From assembly GCF_001676055.1 (NCBI RefSeq), contig NZ_LZEX01000001.1, positions 1-64,000 on the forward strand: a DNA stretch of 64,000 nt, given 5' to 3'. Position 1 is the first letter of the stretch; every line of letters begins with the position of its first letter. Below are positions 17,749-26,454 of this stretch, one piece after another. Origin of the DNA: Morganella psychrotolerans (lineage in GTDB: Bacteria; Pseudomonadota; Gammaproteobacteria; Enterobacterales; Enterobacteriaceae). The position numbers were made by a program, and so were the translations under genes. The notes under the pieces are model-generated. The model did no database searches. It worked only from the letters and a program-made list of their open reading frames with translations, and was not told the origin of the DNA.

Positions 17749-18617
17749 GTGAGTGGCCGTTAGTTGCATTTACGTTATTTGTACAAAGCTCAGTCGGTGT
17801 TGTGATTTTTTCCGCGCTTTTCTTCTGTTATCTGGAAAAATCACTGGGCAATCAGCGGGCAAGCCTTGCCATGAAACCGGTATTGCTGACCGGCGCAGTT
17901 CTCGGTTGTCTCGGGCTGCTCGCTTCGACACTGCACATGGGGTATCCGTGGAATGCATTTCATGCGCTGCGCCATATCAGCACTTCCTGGCTGAGCCGTG
18001 AGATTGTTTTTGCTGCCGTATATCTGGGTGCGCTGTGTCTTTATACCCTGTTTGTTTTGATCAAAGGGCGGATGAACCGGAGTATTCTTGCGCTGATTGG
18101 ATTGCTCGGACTGATTGATATTTACTGTATGGCATCCCTGTATTTCAGTACCGCGATGATGACATGGATGCATGTGAATACCTATATTCTGTTCTTTGCA
18201 GCCGTGTTTGCCGCAGGCGGTGCCATTGCGCTGGGATTAACCGCGCTTCGGGTGAAATCAGTTATTGACGGTACAACAGCAGTACGGATTGTTGCAACCG
18301 CACTGGGTCTGATTTTCCTGGCGGTTGCGGTACGGATGGCAGCTCAGCCATTCTTCCTGGAATGGTTGTCTGAAACGGCACAAAACAGTGATGCGATAAC
18401 CTTTCCGCACTCACCGCTGGCCGCTTACGCAACAACGTCCGGACTGAGGATTATTGCCGGTGCATTATCAATCAGCGGAATTTTGTTCCTCGGATTCAGC
18501 CTGATGCGGATGCGCAACACTGTACTGACCAGTGGTCTGCCGGTTATTTTATCCGGTTCAATCCTGATTTTTGCCGGTGAGGTGCTTAACCGGTTTGCGT
18601 TTTTTATTGTGAAGTAG
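17745..18617 (+). CDS. dmsC: DmsC-type membrane anchor subunit
   Basis: A 290-aa protein with about eight hydrophobic segments, matching the DmsC anchor family. It begins MSEWPLVAFTLFVQSSVG, and an HMGYPWNAFHALRHISTSWLS-like block lies around residue 65-85. It oxidises menaquinol and anchors the AB dimer at the periplasmic face. ATGA overlap with dmsB shows tight coupling. No maturation chaperone (dmsD) is present nearby, so one would have to be encoded elsewhere. A copy of its 3' tail is found at 19699. Confidence 0.88.
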   Translation: MSEWPLVAFTLFVQSSVGVVIFSALFFCYLEKSLGNQRASLAMKPVLLTGAVLGCLGLLASTLHMGYPWNAFHALRHISTSWLSREIVFAAVYLGALCLYTLFVLIKGRMNRSILALIGLLGLIDIYCMASLYFSTAMMTWMHVNTYILFFAAVFAAGGAIALGLTALRVKSVIDGTTAVRIVATALGLIFLAVAVRMAAQPFFLEWLSETAQNSDAITFPHSPLAAYATTSGLRIIAGALSISGILFLGFSLMRMRNTVLTSGLPVILSGSILIFAGEVLNRFAFFIVK

Positions 18618-18628
18618 TTAAGTTACCA

Positions 18629-18662
18629 AGGCATAGTTCCTTATCATTGAGGGATTATGCCT
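18629..18662. terminator. Terminator hairpin between dmsC and the toxin-antitoxin pair
   Basis: AGGCATA at one end pairs with TATGCCT at the other, with further TTCC/GGGA-type pairing inside. The same hairpin is repeated at about 19740-19773 as part of the duplicated dmsC tail. Confidence 0.65.
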
Positions 18663-18669
18663 GTGTTAG

Positions 18670-18969
18670 TCAGATACGGAAAACCCGGTCATGACCGGCC
18701 GGAAGTTCAATAGTCAGGCGAAGTTTACAGCCCATTGCTTCAATATAGCGTTTCAGTGTTGCCAGTTTTATATCGTTGCCGCGTTGTTCTATTTGAGTGA
18801 CCGCGGGCTGAGATATTCCCAGGTTAGCAGCCAGCATTTTCTGCGAAACATTCAGCTCTTCCCTGATAAGTTGTAATCCGGTTTCAAGAACCAGTTCATC
18901 AGTCAGCTTTTTTATGCGGGCCCGGCTTTCAGGGCTCTGTTCTGCAATTACATCCTGCAATGTCTTCAT
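18670..18969 (-). CDS. HigA-like antitoxin, XRE family
   Basis: A 99-aa protein with a C-terminal helix-turn-helix (LNVSQKMLAANLGISQPAVT, then KLATLKRYIEAMGCKLRL). It should neutralise the adjacent toxin and repress the operon. I placed the start at 18969, one base beyond the toxin stop, because the longer frame would overlap the toxin. Order toxin-then-antitoxin is typical of HigBA. Confidence 0.82.
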   Translation of the reverse strand: MKTLQDVIAEQSPESRARIKKLTDELVLETGLQLIREELNVSQKMLAANLGISQPAVTQIEQRGNDIKLATLKRYIEAMGCKLRLTIELPAGHDRVFRI

Positions 18970-18970
18970 A

Positions 18971-19318
18971 TTATTTTCCTTCTGTTGATGCAAGATATGA
19001 CGAAAATTGTTCGTCAGCAATACGAATCATTGTCTGATAAAATTTTTTATCCTTACTTTTATCGCCTGCACATAAAACAATTGCCTGTCTCTTGGAGTCG
19101 AAAGCAAAAAAGGCACGTATGGCTCTGCCGGTGTGCTGAATTCTCAGTTCCTTCATATTCAGGTATTGAGATCCTTTAATTGTATCCACATAGGGTCTTG
19201 CCAATAACGGACCATAAACCTCTAAATTTCCAAGAGATATAAGTATTTTTTCTCTGGTATGAATGTCCTGCCCGGATAACCACGTATCAAAATAATCCGT
19301 TAATATTACTGTCCACAC
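18971..19318 (-). CDS. HigB-like RelE/ParE superfamily toxin
   Basis: A 115-aa protein of the phage-derived Gp49-like type: FDTWLSG near the start, then YGPLLARPYVDTIKGS, MKELRIQHTGRAIRAFFAFD and AIVLCAGDKSKD. Such toxins are ribosome-dependent mRNA endonucleases. It is the first gene of the pair. The pair sits in the duplicated boundary between dmsC and the M23-type gene, which supports recent acquisition. Confidence 0.83.
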   Translation of the reverse strand: MWTVILTDYFDTWLSGQDIHTREKILISLGNLEVYGPLLARPYVDTIKGSQYLNMKELRIQHTGRAIRAFFAFDSKRQAIVLCAGDKSKDKKFYQTMIRIADEQFSSYLASTEGK

Positions 19319-19537
19319 AACTCACCATCCATAAATTATGGGTTCATTGAATATAATAAGCTAGAGCTTATATGTCAATGCGGTATTCTGAGGCCACATT
19401 TACAAATAAGCTTACCTGCCAGAACAGGATTAGGACAGTAACCATATGATTATAAATAATTATCCTACAAAGTTATCGGCTAATGTTTTACAACCGTGTT
19501 GTTTTGACTGAGGGAGGCAAATATTCAGGGGAAGACC
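19319..19537. other. Intergenic region upstream of the toxin-antitoxin pair
   Basis: No gene seen. It probably holds the toxin-antitoxin promoter near 19320-19380 (AATATAATAAGC), including an AGCTAGAGCTTAT-like repeat that could be an operator. Confidence 0.4.
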
Positions 19538-19775
19538 GTTAACACTAAAAACCTCCCTGAAATAAGGAGGTTTATGCAAACAACAGAATGATTATTTTGC
19601 CAGATACAGGCACGGATCTACGGTATTACCGTTTTTTCTGACTTCAAAGTGCAGCAGTGGCTGTTTGGCGTCAGTGTCCCCGACCGTGGCGATTTTCTGA
19701 CCGGTTTGCGTTCTTTATTGTGACGTAGTTAAGTTACCAAGGCATAGTCCCTTATAATTGAGGGATTATGCCTGT
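19538..19775. repeat. Chimeric duplicated scar: M23-gene 3' fragment joined to dmsC 3' tail
   Basis: Bases 19538-19708 closely copy 22687-22855 (the terminator and 3' end of the M23-type gene, same orientation). Bases 19699-19775 closely copy 18589-18664 (dmsC tail and terminator). The two parts join through the shared string ACCGGTTT. The order is what a tandem duplication of the dmsC/M23 intergenic block would leave, with different cargo in each copy. Confidence 0.8.
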
Positions 19776-19922
19776 CCATTCTGTGGTTTCTCGTTCTCTC
19801 CGTATTTTTCATTCCCGCACCTTAACTGCCGTTTTTTCATAATGACGGTGCTGTTATCATGCAACCTATTTTTATTATTAACTTACTAATTACTATGCAA
19901 AAATTAACATCATGAACCAATT

Positions 19923-19951
19923 TTGACATTCTGTTTAACGAGAACTATAGT
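19923..19951 (+). promoter_or_regulatory. Bacteriocin promoter
   Basis: TTGACA (19923-19928) and TATAGT (19946-19951) with a 17-base spacer: a near-consensus sigma-70 promoter 63 bases before the bacteriocin start. Confidence 0.8.
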
Positions 19952-19959
19952 ACTATTCA

Positions 19960-19975
19960 CTGTGCGAATATACAG
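19960..19975 (+). promoter_or_regulatory. LexA (SOS) box
   Basis: CTGTGCGAATATACAG fits the LexA pattern CTGT-N8-ACAG perfectly. It lies right after the -10 element, at about +2 to +18, where repressor would block transcription. DNA damage should therefore induce the bacteriocin, as for colicins. Confidence 0.85.
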
Positions 19976-21032
19976 TATATTAAATGGATTATTTTAATAA
20001 AAAAGGATTTTACTATGGGTAAAAATAACAGCGGCGGCTATGGTGGCAGTAACCTGGGTGGCCATACCACTGACCACGGTAATGGTAAGTCTACCAGCTC
20101 AGATAATCGCGGTGATATCAGTCACCACACAGACAGCGGCGGTAGTAAAGGTGATCATGGTTGGGGGCGCGGCGGCGACGGAAGCGGAGGTTCATCCTCT
20201 TCCCGTGGGGATGCTCCGGAAAATGCAAGCCGGGTGAATATGGCTCACGCCGGAATTCCGGTCGCACTTTATCCGGTCAGCGGTGTATTAACTGTTTCAC
20301 TGAACTGGCCGACCATAACAGCCGCAGTACGTGAGGCATTTATCGGACTGGATACCTATTTGGGTAATTCTCTTGCCCGGACGGCTCCTTACGCCGGACG
20401 TCTTCTTGGTGTCGTCGTCGGCAGTCTGTTGCCGGGCCAGATAGCCCCGGACCCAAAATTTTCATATAACCTTAAAGATCCCCTGGTCGATAAAGACAAT
20501 CCTTACAGTGTTACCGCATTACCAGCAGAACTGGTTACATCGGTACCGGTTGCGGATATTCCTAAAAATACGACGGTTCCGGCCAGAGTACTGGCACAGG
20601 CGGTGATTGATGAACTGGCCCAAACCCGGCCGGTCACGATTACGCCGGTAAAATCTACGCTGGTGCCGGTTGTTAAAGCGCAGAAGACTAACAAGCATAA
20701 TGTGTATACTGCGCAGGTTGTTCCCGGTATGAAGCCGGTGCGGATCCATGTCAGTTCCTATCCTGATAAATCTCAGGTGATGCCAAACAGTACACCTGCC
20801 GTAAAACAGTATTTATCTCATCCTGATGAGGGGCGTTCACACCATGCTATTCTGGATTTTGGCAGAGATCATGCGCCGGTTTACGTTTCAGTCACAAAAC
20901 AACTCAAACCGGAAGAAGAGAAAAAACTGGCGGAAAAGGCGCGAAAAGAGTGGGTGGCGGATAATTCGGTTGGAGTGATTAAGGTTCTGGCGGATATTAA
21001 CACGCTGATTATCAGCACAGAAAAGCAGATGT

Positions 21033-21153
21033 CAGCGAAGCAACAGGAACTGAGAAATAAACAGGCTGAATTACAAGACCTGAGCAAAGAATTAATGGTA
21101 AAAAATGCACGCGATAAAAAGAAACGGGAAATTAACACTGTAATCAATCAGCT
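21033..21153 (+). repeat. Direct repeat in the bacteriocin coiled coil, copy 1
   Basis: About 121 bases encoding AKQQELRNKQAELQDLSKEL and onward through a basic KKKRE segment. It is repeated almost exactly at 21358-21478, 325 bases downstream (324 if the extra A of the frameshift is removed, i.e. exactly 108 codons). Confidence 0.85.
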
Positions 21154-21357
21154 TACCGCCGATCTCAGCAATATTCAGAAAGATCTGGCAGATGCTGCAG
21201 AGAATAAAATTCTCAATGAAAAAAACGCTGGCAGAACTGAAAAAGCAGGAGCTAAATCAGGTTAACACTCCGGAAGATGCAGAGAAAGAACTTGCGGCGG
21301 CAAATACTGCACTGACCAAAGCCCGCGCCCGGGTTACAGAAAAGGAAAAACCGCTGG

Positions 21358-21478
21358 CAGCGAAGCAACAGGAGCTGAAAAATAAACAGGCTGAGTTACA
21401 AGACCTGAGCAAAGAGTTAATGGTAAAAAATGCGCGCGATAAAAAGAAGCGGGAAATTAACCTTGTAATCAATCAGCT
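21358..21478 (+). repeat. Direct repeat in the bacteriocin coiled coil, copy 2
   Basis: Second copy of the coiled-coil repeat, adjacent to the nuclease domain. Duplication lengthens the receptor-binding-type rod. Confidence 0.85.
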
Positions 21479-21905
21479 CTCTACCGAAGTCGGTTTACTG
21501 GAAAAAGCGCTATCGGATGCGATGGAAAGCCGAAATAAAGCAGAAGGTAAGAAAAAAGCCGCTGAGGATAAGGTTAAGGAAGCTAAGAACAAAAAACGTC
21601 AGGGCGTTAAAGAAAAAGGTCATGATTACCATCCGGCACCGAAAACTGAAGAAATTAAAGGGTTGGGTGATTTAAAAGGAACTCGGAAAAAGACACCAAA
21701 ACAAGGCGGAGGAGGAAAACGAGACCGCTGGATAGGAAGCAAAGGCCGTAAAATCTATGAGTGGGACTCACAGCACGGTGAATTAGAAGGGTACCGTGCC
21801 AGCGACGGCCAGCATATCGGAGCATTTGATCCGAAAACCGGTAATCAACTGAAGCCTGCCGACCCTAAACGCAATATCAAAGAATACCTGTAAGGAGATA
21901 ACATC

Positions 21906-22160
21906 ATGGGATTGAAATTAAGACTGGAATGGTTTGATAAAAAAACAGAACTACTAATTGGTGAAGAGTATTCAAAGGATCTTGGCGATGACGATACTGT
22001 TATCGAGCAGACAGTTAAGCCAAAAGAAAATATTATTAATAATGGTGGTTTCGATGTTATTCCGGCATGGGTTTCTTATCTTCAGAAGCATCTGGCTCAT
22101 AAAATCGAGTTGGATAAATACGACTATCAGGTGTCCTTTGATTACCGCGATACGTGGTAA
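21906..22160 (+). CDS. Colicin E3-type immunity protein 1
   Basis: An 84-aa acidic protein matching the E3 immunity family: MGLKLRLEWFDKKTE at the start, EEYSKDLGDDD in the middle, and VSFDYRDTW at the end. It binds and blocks the rRNase domain before release. It starts 12 bases after the toxin stop with AAGGAG upstream, the normal cognate arrangement. A hairpin (GAATACCCGT/ACGGGTATTC, 22190-22225) follows. Confidence 0.9.
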   Translation: MGLKLRLEWFDKKTELLIGEEYSKDLGDDDTVIEQTVKPKENIINNGGFDVIPAWVSYLQKHLAHKIELDKYDYQVSFDYRDTW

Positions 22161-22189
22161 TTAATTTATATCAGGAATGAAATGAAGGC

Positions 22190-22225
22190 GAATACCCGTT
22201 CCTTACGGATAAGTGACGGGTATTC
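22190..22225. terminator. Hairpin after immunity gene 1
   Basis: GAATACCCGT and ACGGGTATTC form a 10-bp stem. A diverged copy (GAATTCCCG/CGGGCATTC) follows immunity gene 2 at about 22630-22665. Confidence 0.6.
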
Positions 22226-22237
22226 ACTCACAACAAC

Positions 22238-22330
22238 AGTGATGGCCAACATATAGGTGCTTTTGACCCGAAAACCGGTAATCAACTTAAGCCTGCCGAT
22301 CCTAAACGCAATATCAAAGAATATTTATAA
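22238..22330 (+). pseudogene. Remnant of a second E3-type toxin C-terminus
   Basis: Thirty codons (from SDGQHIGAFDPKTG to NIKEYL and a stop) repeat the last residues of the bacteriocin nuclease. There is no start codon and nothing upstream of the conserved tail. It lies directly in front of immunity gene 2 with the same AAGGAG spacing. This is the scar of recombination between two toxin-immunity modules, leaving the second immunity gene orphaned. Confidence 0.85.
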
Positions 22331-22342
22331 GGAGATAACATC

Positions 22343-22600
22343 ATGGGATTGAAACTAAGAGTTTATTGGTTCGATAAAAAGACAGAAAACTTTATTGGTG
22401 AGGAATATTCAAAAGATTTTGGTGATGATGATTTTTTAATTGAAGAAACAGTTAACCCCCAAAATGAGAATATTATCAATAATGGTGAGTTTGATCTGAA
22501 AAAAGAATGGACTAATGCTATTCAAAAACATGTAACTCATAAAATTGAACAGGATAAATATGATTATTTTATTGCCTTTGATTACCGAGATAAGTGGTAA
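22343..22600 (+). CDS. Colicin E3-type immunity protein 2 (orphan)
   Basis: An 85-aa paralogue of immunity protein 1 (MGLKLRVYWFDKKTEN, EEYSKDFGDDD, IAFDYRDKW). The middle differs, with NGEFDLKKEW in place of NGGFDVIPAW, so it may recognise a different nuclease variant. Its toxin survives only as a 30-codon tail. Orphan immunity genes of this kind can protect against related bacteriocins from competitors. Confidence 0.87.
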   Translation: MGLKLRVYWFDKKTENFIGEEYSKDFGDDDFLIEETVNPQNENIINNGEFDLKKEWTNAIQKHVTHKIEQDKYDYFIAFDYRDKW

Positions 22601-22695
22601 TTAATTACCACCAGGAATGAAATGAAAGCGAATTCCCGTTACTTACGGATTGGTGGCGGGCATTCATGAATAATTTGACCACTATAGTTAACACT

Positions 22696-22724
22696 AAAAA
22701 CCTCCTTCAGATAAGGAGGTTTAT
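22696..22724. terminator. Terminator between the bacteriocin module and the M23-type gene
   Basis: AAACCTCCTT and AAGGAGGTTT form a 10-bp stem with a 5-base loop and A/T flanks on both sides. It serves the leftward M23-type gene and possibly the rightward immunity gene. A copy is at about 19545-19575. Confidence 0.8.
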
Positions 22725-22740
22725 GCAAACAACAGAGTGA

Positions 22741-23217
22741 TTATTTCGCCAGATACAGGCAAGGATCTACGGCATGACCATTTTTTCTGACTTCAAAGTG
22801 CAGCAGTGACTGTTTGGCGTCAGTGTTTCCGACTGTGGCGATTTGCTGACCGGTTTTGACTTTATCGCCTTCTTTTACCAATATTTTATCGTTATGTCCG
22901 TAGGCTGTGCGGTAAACCTCATCATGACTGATGATAATCAGGTTACCGTAGCCTTTCAGGGCATTGCCGACATATACAACATCGCCGTCAGCAGCGGAAA
23001 GGACGGGCTTGCCTTTTTCACCCGCAATAGTGATTGCTTTGAGGGTGGTAAAGTTATCAACAATATTGCCTTTCAGCGGCCACTGAAACTGCCCGGTTGT
23101 TTTTGCGGCGGTTGCGGCATCACATTCTGTCGTCGCGGCTTTCTCAACCGGGATTGTACAGGCTGACAGCAGAACGAATACCGGCGCAAATACGACAGCC
23201 GCAGTTAATTTTTTCAC
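22741..23217 (-). CDS. LytM/M23-type lipoprotein, probably a catalytically inactive amidase activator
   Basis: A 158-aa lipoprotein: the signal peptide ends in the lipobox LLSAC. The LytM fold is seen from FQWPLKGNIV to VRKNGHAVDPCLYL. YGNLIIISHDEVYRTAYGHND, shown here in outline, and VKEGDKVKTGQQIATVG are typical of the NlpD/YgeR branch. The first zinc-binding His-x3-Asp motif of active M23 enzymes is missing (KAITIAGEKGKPV occupies that place). It therefore probably activates cell-wall amidases rather than cutting peptidoglycan itself. It is shorter than E. coli YgeR because it lacks the LysM domain. A fragment of its 3' end is duplicated at 19538. Confidence 0.8.
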   Translation of the reverse strand: MKKLTAAVVFAPVFVLLSACTIPVEKAATTECDAATAAKTTGQFQWPLKGNIVDNFTTLKAITIAGEKGKPVLSAADGDVVYVGNALKGYGNLIIISHDEVYRTAYGHNDKILVKEGDKVKTGQQIATVGNTDAKQSLLHFEVRKNGHAVDPCLYLAK

Positions 23218-23297
23218 TGATTATTCCTTAAATATGAATGACTCTTCTTTTAAATAATAATCGTTTGGTACAAGCATTCACAGGTGAATTTATTGTT

Positions 23298-23346
23298 TAT
23301 ACCCTTATTCATTCAGTTGACTGCATCTTGAATGACGTTGGGTATA
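23298..23346. repeat. Palindromic intergenic repeat, short copy
   Basis: TATACCC and GGGTATA ends enclose TTATTCATTCAGTTGACTGCA and ATCTTGAATGACGTT-type arms. Both arms match the long copy at 8491-8625 in reverse complement, but the ~80-base centre is missing. Confidence 0.65.
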
Positions 23347-23366
23347 GCATCACTACGGATGATTAC

Positions 23367-26300
23367 TTACCATTCTTTCACATCGCGATCCGCGTTAGTG
23401 ACGGAGGTCAGTTTTGCCAGCCGGGGCTGCAATGCCATTTTCAGGTCATCCATAAAGGTATAAATCACCGGAACAAACAATAAGCTCAGCAGAGTAGAGC
23501 TGATAAGCCCGCCTATTACCGCAACTGCCATCGGGGCACGGAACCCTGCATCCGCACCGCTGGTGAGTACCAATGGCACCATGCCGGCGATCATGGCAAA
23601 AGTGGTCATGATAATCGGGCGGATACGCGCCTGTCCGGCTTCCTGAATGGCCTGCATACGACACATGCCGCTGCGCTGTTTTTCCAGGATAAATTCCACC
23701 AGCAGAATAGAGTTTTTGGTGACTATTCCCATCAGCATCAGAATGCCGATAATCACCGGCAGATCAATCATTGCGCCATATATCACCAGCGCCACAATGG
23801 CGCCGCCGACAGAAAACGGCAGGGCGGCAAGAATAGTGATTGGCTGCATAAAATCCTTAAACAGAATAATCAGGATAGCCAGCACCAGCAAAATACTGAA
23901 CAGCATGGTGGTACTGAAACGCATAAACATATCATTCATATACTCCATATCGCCGTATTCTAACTGTGACACTGTCACTGGTAGATTCTGATATTCAGGC
24001 AGTGCCATAACGGCATCCAGTGCGTCGCCAAGAGATAGCCCGTCCAGATTGGCGTCTACTGATATTTTCCGTGATCGGTTTATCCGGTCTATTTGTGCAG
24101 GACCATCACTGAAATCAATAGTTGCGACGGATTTCAGCGGGATATTGCCTTGTGAATCACTTCTTATATATAAATTATTCAGCACGCGGATATCGTTTTT
24201 CTGATGTTCCGGCAAGGTCACCTGTAACATCAGTTGTCTGTCCGGCAGATTGAATTTTGCACTGCGTGAGCCGGATTCGCCCATGGTGGCAACGCGCAGT
24301 GTATCAGCGATTTCAGCTGTATTGACCCCGGTACGACCGAGGTTTTCAGATACCGGCGAAACAATCAGCTCTTTGCGCAGCAGAGGTTTAATCACCTGCA
24401 CATTATTTATCCCGGGGATCCGGGCCATTCCTGCGCGCAGATGCTGCATTGCTGTTTCCAGCTCAGCCGGGTCGCTGCCGGTAAAGACCAGCGAAAATTC
24501 TTTGCCACCGTTACTGTTGCTGAAGTTATAGTGCGCATCTGGGCGTTCATCCAACAACGGGGCAATCGCCTGTTCAAACTCCTTTTGTGATAGCTCACGC
24601 TCCCCCGGCGGAGTCAGCGTTAAGATGATTTCACCTTTGTGTTGTGCAATGCCATCTGCGTCATCCGCAACACCGGCAATGGTATAAACTGATTCTATTT
24701 CCGGCCGGGTTTTCAGTGATTGTGCCAGAAACCGCAGGCGCTTCTGCGTTTCTTCCACCGGGGTTCCCGGCGGCAGTTCAACCTCTATCTGAGTCACACT
24801 GATATCGCCCTCAGGCATGAAACCGACCGGCAGATAGCTTACCGATGCAACAGAGCCCACCAAAAAAACCAGCGCCAGCGCCAGGGCTGATTTGCGGTGC
24901 GTCAGTGTCAGCGCCAGGATCTGTGTGTATTTTTTGATCCAGCGCGGGATCTGTCCGGTGGTATGCGGTTTTTTCGCCGGCAGCAAAATATACGCGGCCA
25001 TCAGAGGGGTAACCAGGCGGGCCACGAGCAGAGAAGACAATACAGCCGCAGAGACGGTGATCCCGAACGGCACAAAATACTTCCCGACAAATCCGCCGAT
25101 AAAACTGACCGGCAGGAATACCGCGACAATCGTTAAGGTAATCGCCACTATGGCAAATCCGATAGCGTCCGATGCTTTCAGTGCGGCAAGATAGGGCCGC
25201 TCTCCGCGTTCAATATATTTCTGGATATTTTCGATTTCGACAATTGCGTCATCCACCAAAATACCGATAACCAGTGTCAATGCCAGCAGGGTTATACTGT
25301 TCAGGCTGTAGCCAAACATCATAAGGACAAAAAAATGCCGGCAGGATGGATAAGGGCAGTGCGACTGCTGCGATCAATGTTGCCCGCCAGCTTTTCAGAA
25401 AGAAAAAAACAATCACAACTGTCAGAAAAGCACCTTCGAGCAGTGTCTGAATGGTCAGCTGATAGCTTGATTCTGTGTAGGTTACGGTTGATGACACCAG
25501 GTCAATCGTCAACTCCGGATGTTTTTTCGCAAGGTCGCCCAGTGCTTTTTCAACATGTTCAGCCACGGCGGTATCACTGGCACCTTTTGCACGGAACACG
25601 GAAAAACCCACCACATCACGCCCGTTAAGCTGTGAAATTGTGCGTGTGGTCTTTTGTCCGTTATAGATCTCAGCGATATCCCCCAGGGTTATCCATTGTT
25701 CATCACCCACGGGTAACTGAATGCTTTTGATGTCATCAATCGATTTCTTTTCACCCGGCACACGAATGGTGTGTGAAAGCGCATTGTATTTTGATGATCC
25801 GCCCGCTGAGTTCTGATGAACACCGCGCAGCAGATCGTTGATTGTCACGACAGAGAGTTGCAGTGCCGCGAGTTTACCGGCATCCGGTTCAATACGGATC
25901 ACCCGGTCAGCGCCGCCTGTACGGCTCACTTTCTGCACACCGGGCTGCATAATCAGTTGCTTACTGATGGTGTCATCCACAAACCAGGAGAGATCGGCGG
26001 CCGGGATTGTATCGGATGACACGGCATAGCGCAGGATAGCCCCGCCTTCAACATCGATGCGGTTAATCAGCGGTTCATCAATACTTTGCGGCAATTCGCT
26101 GCGGATTTGAGTTATCTGCTCACGGACATCATTTGTGGCGGTATTGGCATCAATATCCAGGTTAAATTCCACCGTCGTGGAGGAAATGCCCTCTGTCACA
26201 GAGGAAGAAATATGGCGGATACCGGGAATGCCGGATACTGCACGCTCAACCTGTTTGGTGACCGCATTTTCAAGCTCTGCCGGTGAAGAGCCGTCCTGAG

Positions 26301-26454
26301 TGACAGTGACGGTGACAATCGGAAAGTTAATCACCGGGTTTGCGGTGACCGGTAACTGTGAAAATGAAAATAACCCGGCAATGGTCAGCGCCAGAAAGAT
26401 AACAATAACGGGAATAGGGCGCGTAATCGCCCATGAGGATAGCTGTAATTTCAT
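23367..26454 (-). pseudogene. RND efflux pump inner-membrane transporter, frameshifted
   Basis: Two overlapping frames (26454-25249 and 25322-23367) together give a ~1,028-aa AcrB-type HAE1 transporter, the normal length. The first part holds TM1 and the porter domain (PVTANPVINFPIVTV) up to TM3; the second starts in TM4, whose proton-relay aspartates are visible in GILVDDAIVEIENI. The frames part at a run of seven A's (plus strand 25330-25336); six would restore ALPAFFVLMMFGYS. If the change is real the pump is dead; if it is a sequencing error the pump is intact. Its start overlaps the adaptor stop by four bases. No outer-membrane factor gene is nearby. Confidence 0.88.

Larger units (their letters stand above)
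20015..21893 (+). pseudogene. Colicin E3-type rRNase bacteriocin, frameshifted
   Basis: Two overlapping frames (20015-21265 and from about 21192 to 21893) together encode one ~625-aa bacteriocin. The N-terminus is glycine- and serine-rich, like colicin translocation domains. An S-type pyocin/colicin domain follows (about 75-310), then a long coiled coil, then a C-terminal E3-type 16S rRNA nuclease (GHDYHPAPKTEEIKGLGDL, KGRKIYEWDSQHGELEGYR, FDPKTGNQL). The frames part at a run of seven A's (21219-21225); six would restore the frame. If the extra A is real, the toxin is made without its nuclease. A catalytic fragment starting at the ATG at 21216 would lack delivery domains. No lysis gene is seen. 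Confidence 0.85.

Noticed and set aside
21220-21226. A AAA AAC heptamer in the bacteriocin, a possible -1 frameshift signal
   Set aside because: The downstream nuclease lies in the +1 frame relative to the first part; -1 slippage would give a short dead-end frame. A one-base excess fits better.
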